Shown here piece by piece: positions 51,401 to 57,400 of a DNA stretch of 60,000 bases. The stretch comes from Lineus longissimus (lineage: Eukaryota; Nemertea; Pilidiophora; Heteronemertea; Lineidae), in the NCBI RefSeq assembly GCF_910592395.1, contig NC_088312.1, forward strand, positions 20,407,292 through 20,467,291, written 5' to 3'. The stretch's first letter is position 1. Each line of letters opens with the position of its first letter. The notes under the pieces are model-generated. The model did not search any database. It saw only the letters and a list, made by a program, of their open reading frames with translations, and was not told the DNA's origin. The position numbers and the translations under genes are program-made.

Positions 51401-54400
51401 TACTCCAACACTGAAACCATCAGGCTAATACAGATAACTACCTTTAGACCCGATTGATAGGGTATATATGTCACCTGACGATACATATCTTATAATCATG
51501 GGGTCCGTTTGATAATTCCGTCCATTTCCTTCCACGAGTCTTGTTTTATTGTGATTGCCTAGACGTGATGCGACTACATCACCCCGTGAAATGATTTCAG
51601 CCACAGATATCTGTTTCCATGGCAATGATACTGAGAACAGGTGGAACTGAGAGGATTTTGTCTCTAAAAGTGACAGGTTATTAAATTCATAACATCAAAG
51701 TGCTGGTCCTGAAATGACTTAGGTAAAGTTTTTCAAATTTCGTTTTCAGCAATATTTTACAAAATGTATATTCACGTTTATCACAACAATGATTTCTCTT
51801 ATCTGCATGTCTTTCACTGATGTATTCTTTTGCCATGTTTATAGCATTCAAAGCTTTTTTTGCAAGATGAGATGCATCCATTTTTGCAAAATTTTGCAAA
51901 AGTTTCAAATTGCATCGCTGATACAAAAAATCAAACACACTTTTGACCATAACAGTATATAAGTTGGTCCAATGGCTCGGAATTCAGAGCACAGTCAAAG
52001 CCATCTGTTTGAGGGCTTTAAAACCCCTCACGGAGGAAAACTCAGTTACAGAAAAGATAATTTCTCTTCAGGATTGATTCAGGCAGTTATCTGCGTCAGG
52101 ATCATGTTTTTCAACTGTTTTTGTCAAATCAACCAGTCGTTCTTTTTGAGACATCCTGTACTATGTGTTGTGGTCCTTAAGCAATCTCTATTGATCTGTC
52201 TACTGTCTGTCAAGTAAGGTGAATAAATATGAAGGGGATGTTTAATCAATCATTTGCAGTTAATTATTCAGTCTAGGAAAACAGTACACACTCTACTGTG
52301 TGGACACAAGTTAATTACAATACGAGTTGTGAAAAGGTTCTGCTTGCAATTAATTGAAAGAGCAAGGACATGAGCCGACTTGTCAGGTTCCCCCATATCA
52401 AAATTGAATGTTTATGTTGGGTTTATTTCTCTTCAATTAGGTCATGCAAGGCTTCCCAAACAGTACTCTTCATAACATCCCTTGTGGCCAGTGCAACATC
52501 TGCCGTTAGGGAACAGTTCATGTTACAAACTTGTCTGTCACACTTCATATACCTCGTCCCCGCTCGCTCTGCCCCGTTGACGTGGCCTCTGTCGACGAGG
52601 ATGGCGTAGTTGACTCTCTTAGGTCTCTCCTCCTCGACGACAGATACTGCTCCCCGGGGTCGCGTGAGAGGGGGCTGGTCAAACTTTTGGTGCGAGCTTT
52701 TTAATGTACTTTTATATATCTGTTTAACTGTATCAACTGTATTGTTCTCCTGTTTGGAGGTTTTAAATAAATAATAAATAATAAATACCTGTCTTACTGG
52801 AAAGATCGATCACTCAAATCTCTGGGGTTTTCACCACAAGGACATGTAGGAGTTAATTCAATGAGATCTCGTGCCTTGGGACATGACATGATGTGATGAG
52901 GACAGTCAGGTGTTGTTATGTTGATTCAGTTGTTATAAAACACTGGTATCAAGGATGTAAAACCTGATTACTATCAGCCTCCCCCCCTCAAGACTTGGCA
53001 CTCAATTGATAAATATTGGTATCTAATATTGGCCTACGTCCAACGTGTTTTGCAAGGAAGTACATGTTCTGTAATACATATTCCTTTGTGTTTGGCTGTG
53101 AAAGAGTTAAGTGGCTCCAGCTGCAAGCCGAGGACCTCAGACCTGAGATGAAACCTGGGAATAAAACATTCCCCACTCTTTGTAAATTTTTTTTGAGATT
53201 GAATGATTAGCTGACTTATTTGGCTTGTGGAAACTAATTGGATCTATATTCACCCCTGCCTCCATTGGCCTTCTAACCTTTGCCGCTGCTTGTGCCCACA
53301 AAAGAAGATCATTGTGCTAGATTTGATTTTGAAATGAATAGAGAGCCAACTGTCTTTTCACAAGCAGGATGTAACAGATGTACAGTAGAACCTCTCTATT
53401 AAGGACACCCTCGGGACTGACAAGTGCTGTCCTTAATAGAGAGGTGTCCTGATTTGAGAGGTTAAATTGAATGGAAACAACCAATTTGGGACCAAAACTA
53501 GTGTTCTTAATAGATAGGGTGTCCTTTAACAATAGAGAGGTGCCTGCTAAGGTAGTTGTATGTTGTTCGGAGGTGAATGGGTTAACGTATTATTCAGAAC
53601 AACATCATGAACTCCAGGCATAGAAGCATGGTAGAAAGTGCAAGCAGTCTGGTGACAATTCACAGGTCAATGTTCATGTTTTCGAATAGATCCTAAAAAA
53701 ATGTCGATCGAATCGAAATAGACCATTTCACGAAATTGACCTTTTTTGACATATTGTTAAGTGAATGCAGTGCAATACACTGTATAAGTTCCTCCACCCA
53801 TCGGTAATGTAATCAGAGAATCTCTCTGGGAAATAGAACTTTACTAAACAGATCATGACCTGACTGAGTCAAGTAATGATTTGAGTAATGAAAGAGATTT
53901 GAGTTGGACTCAGTCAGCTCATTTTTACAATGGTTTCTCTTGTTGAATGCTGAACAGCACAAAATGATTTACTGTAGATGCTACAAATGCCTAAAATCTA
54001 TATGACTCTATGTGCATTCCCTTGATGACTAAATCAGAAGTCCAGCCTGACCCCTGCACCCTTTTGCTCATGTTGATTAGGATTGATTATGCGGTGGAGA
54101 TATCTTCTCTTGAACAAACCAAATTATGAATTATGAACTACAGATAACGAAACTTGATTTAACCTAATAAAACTTTTTTACATCTGCGTGATAGATTAAA
54201 GCGAAATATAGTTACGGGACTACATTGACGAATGGATAAAACAAACAAACCTGCTTGACTTGCTGATATCTGAATGTCGTGTATCTTTCTAGCATACTAC
54301 ACTTTACACATCATGCACTCACCTCTCTCACTCTGTAGCCTATGGTGCCCTACTTATAGTGCGGTATTCCGGTTTTCAAGCAGCTGTCAGCATTGAATCC

Positions 54401-57400
54401 AGCGCAGTATTATGCCTTCTGTTCACTCAACAAGGGGATCATGTGTCATGTTCAACTGATCAGGAGGTGCAGGCACTGACGTCATGATCACAGACGTCTT
54501 CCACTTGAGTCCACATAAAAAGATTCTATTGTTTCTCATCTGATTGTTTTTCATCTGAATAAGTTTCCCATTATAGAAATGACATGTTTTCATTTTCATG
54601 CTAAAGGCTGGGATTAAAATATATTTGAATACTGGGTTTATTTAAACTGTTTTATTGATTTATGAAGGCGCAGCTGTTATGCCAGTACAGGTGTTCAAAC
54701 AGATTCATTGTTGAGTAGCAGTTGTGGCTTTACTATGTTGACATGGTGATTTCCCCGGGGTATAGGGCCTATAGTTGTACTTAAACATTTACTTGACAAG
54801 TCAATGCACCGCCAATCAGGAAATGGACGTCATTTACTCATCAAATCATGACTTCCTCGATCGTAAAGCGGGCCATTCGGAAATTACCAAGAATACCAAT
54901 TACACAAGAAATCTCCATGACATTTACATAATGGGTTGGCGGAGGAAATAGTGCCAGTACATGGAATATGGATTATCATCATCAACGAAAACAAGCCATG
55001 CTTTATGACTGGTTGAAACTGGTTATGGAACACTATCAAAATGCCTCGTAAACAAGCAATTTAAATCACTGCTACCTGTGATTATAATTGCTCAGCTGTG
55101 CGACGTAAAGATCTCTCATGAAACTGGTAATCTCTTGTTTGTAGGTCGTGGCCACCTGCTATGACAACCGCAAACAACGATTATTATCACATGCGATTTA
55201 AATTGCAGGTATGAACACCCGAGATAACTCATCTTCTGAGAGGACGTAGTTTATGTGATGGCAAAAAGCTATTTGATCCATCAGAGTCATGCTACTCTCC
55301 CCAACTGAACAGCTTAGTACACAAGGAATGACCAGACTGCTCAAGGACACAATTTCCATGATGGAATATTAAGAAAGACTTCATCAATTCTAATATTTGT
55401 AAACATCCTATATTTGTAGGAACCAGAGTCAAGTGACGCTCCTCTCCCCGAATGAGCAGACGCTCTACACGTGGGATGACCCGACCGCTGAGAGGACACT
55501 CATGTGGAATGTCTACAACAGGAAGAAGCCGAGTTTCCCTGCTTTCATAACAAAGGTAAAAGTTTATCATCCAAACCTTTCAAACGTATTTAACCACGTC
55601 GCCATTAATGTATCACAGTTATTACATTAAAGAGATTGCACTTAGTCCAGATCTTTCTGCTATCCAGCATCTTAAACCACCAATCAACCTAATGGAATCT
55701 ATTTCATCTTTCAGGATAACTTCGGTGCTGAGAAACTGAATATTCAGACAGTGCCGGGAAACGGCTCCCCTATGAGTACAGACGATGAATCAGATGGGGA
55801 ACCTGAGGACGAGCGGAAGAAGAACGGACATGTCGCGAAACATATGCGGACGGATAAGGTGGTCGTTTATTGGGTGTCCTACATGGACGGGTTACAGAGG
55901 GTGTTGATGTTGACACAGGATGAGAGGGTGTCGAATAAAGCTAAGAAGGTTGGTATCAAATTCCAAGCCAAACGTTGCAAGAGCTTGAAGGTTATCTGCT
56001 TTTGAGGCAATCTTGGCTCAAAAGGCGTTGAATTCGTACCTTAGAATGCCTCGAGTATGATTTGGTAGCCACCATTGTGGAAAGTAGTACTGCAGATATA
56101 GAAAAGGAAAACGATTTTCGATTTGCAAAGGGGATAAGTTCGTGGAAAAGATTATTGCCCACTTAAAATTGAGTAAAGGAATTTACTGCATCATAGACAA
56201 ATTGCTTAACATTTACTGTTGCTTAACATTTGCTGTTGCTTAACATTTACTGTTGCTTAACATTTACTGTCGCTTAACATTTACTGTTGCTTAACATTTA
56301 CTGTTGCTTAACATTTACTGTTGCTTAACATTTACTGTTGAATTACTTTTCAGATGCACGATTCTGAAAAGGCGACCTTTTCACTCTTCCTGTCATTAGA
56401 TGGCGTTGGTGTCTCCCTCATCAACAGCCTCAAGATGGAAGTGTCGTTCATCAGCATTTACAGCGCCCCCACTCTGTGGGAAGTGGAAGTAAATCACAAG
56501 TGGAAGATGTTGAATGTGGAGCTTGCGTCGTGGCTGGAGGATAGGTTTAGCGGTGAACATCAGCAGGCTAGTCTACAGGATTATATTGAGGTATGTTTCT
56601 AGGGGTTGACTTGAAATTTTGTCTGACAAAAACGACCATATTGAAAGAAAGAAGCTGCAGTGGTGAAGGTTCCAGAGCAACCAAGGTTTTATTCCTTGCA
56701 CCCAATCAACAGTGTAGCAATGCGTCACAACCAACGTAACGTCACCACAACTAGCACAGTAGCCAGCGACGTCAGACCTGTCACTTGAACAAAAACCATC
56801 CGACAATTCACATCGTAACCCCACTGATGAGCCTTTGCGATGCAAAATAAATGAGGGGGAAACGCGTCTGGAGGTCTATTTAAAAGTATCTATGCTTTAA
56901 GGAACTGTGAAGTGCCGCCTGTTCCCATATTTTCATACCTTATTCCTTGCACCCACCAATTTTAAGTAGAGTAAATCATGCTCAAGACTTTCTGACTGCG
57001 TTCTGACTACATTTTTAGCGACCGCAGTCTTCTGATAAATATGTTTCATATATTAATTATTTATCTCTGCAGGCTGACCTGAAGGAGATGTCTATGACAA
57101 AGCCGTTCATTGGTGCTCTAAAGCGGACATACCATCCGGCCATCTGGTTCAACTTCAGGCAGTCCGAAAACAACACTGCCGTACATGCTAAAGTACACAG
57201 AATACAGGTAAGAGTTGAACAAGACTTGTCATGTGATACTTAAAGGGACAATATAGGCAGCAGCTAGGCAGGCAAGATAAAGTTGCACAGAGTCTCTAAT
57301 ACAGGTTGAAGAGGACTGACAGGTTACTCATCACCATCACAATCAGAATTGCCACACTCCTTCAACCTTTTCTCATCACTCCAACTTTGACCATTTCAGA

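Larger units (their letters stand above)
48281..55419. other. Vps13 intron, 7.1 kb, hosting the GPCR gene
   Basis: The largest intron in the window. The GPCR (48945-50060, - strand) is the only gene supported. 50061-52430 shows nothing recognisable. A retroposon-like tail (52440-52790), a family 2 MITE (53381-53556) and a family 1 MITE (55058-55215) follow. 53557-55057 shows nothing recognisable. Confidence 0.75.
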
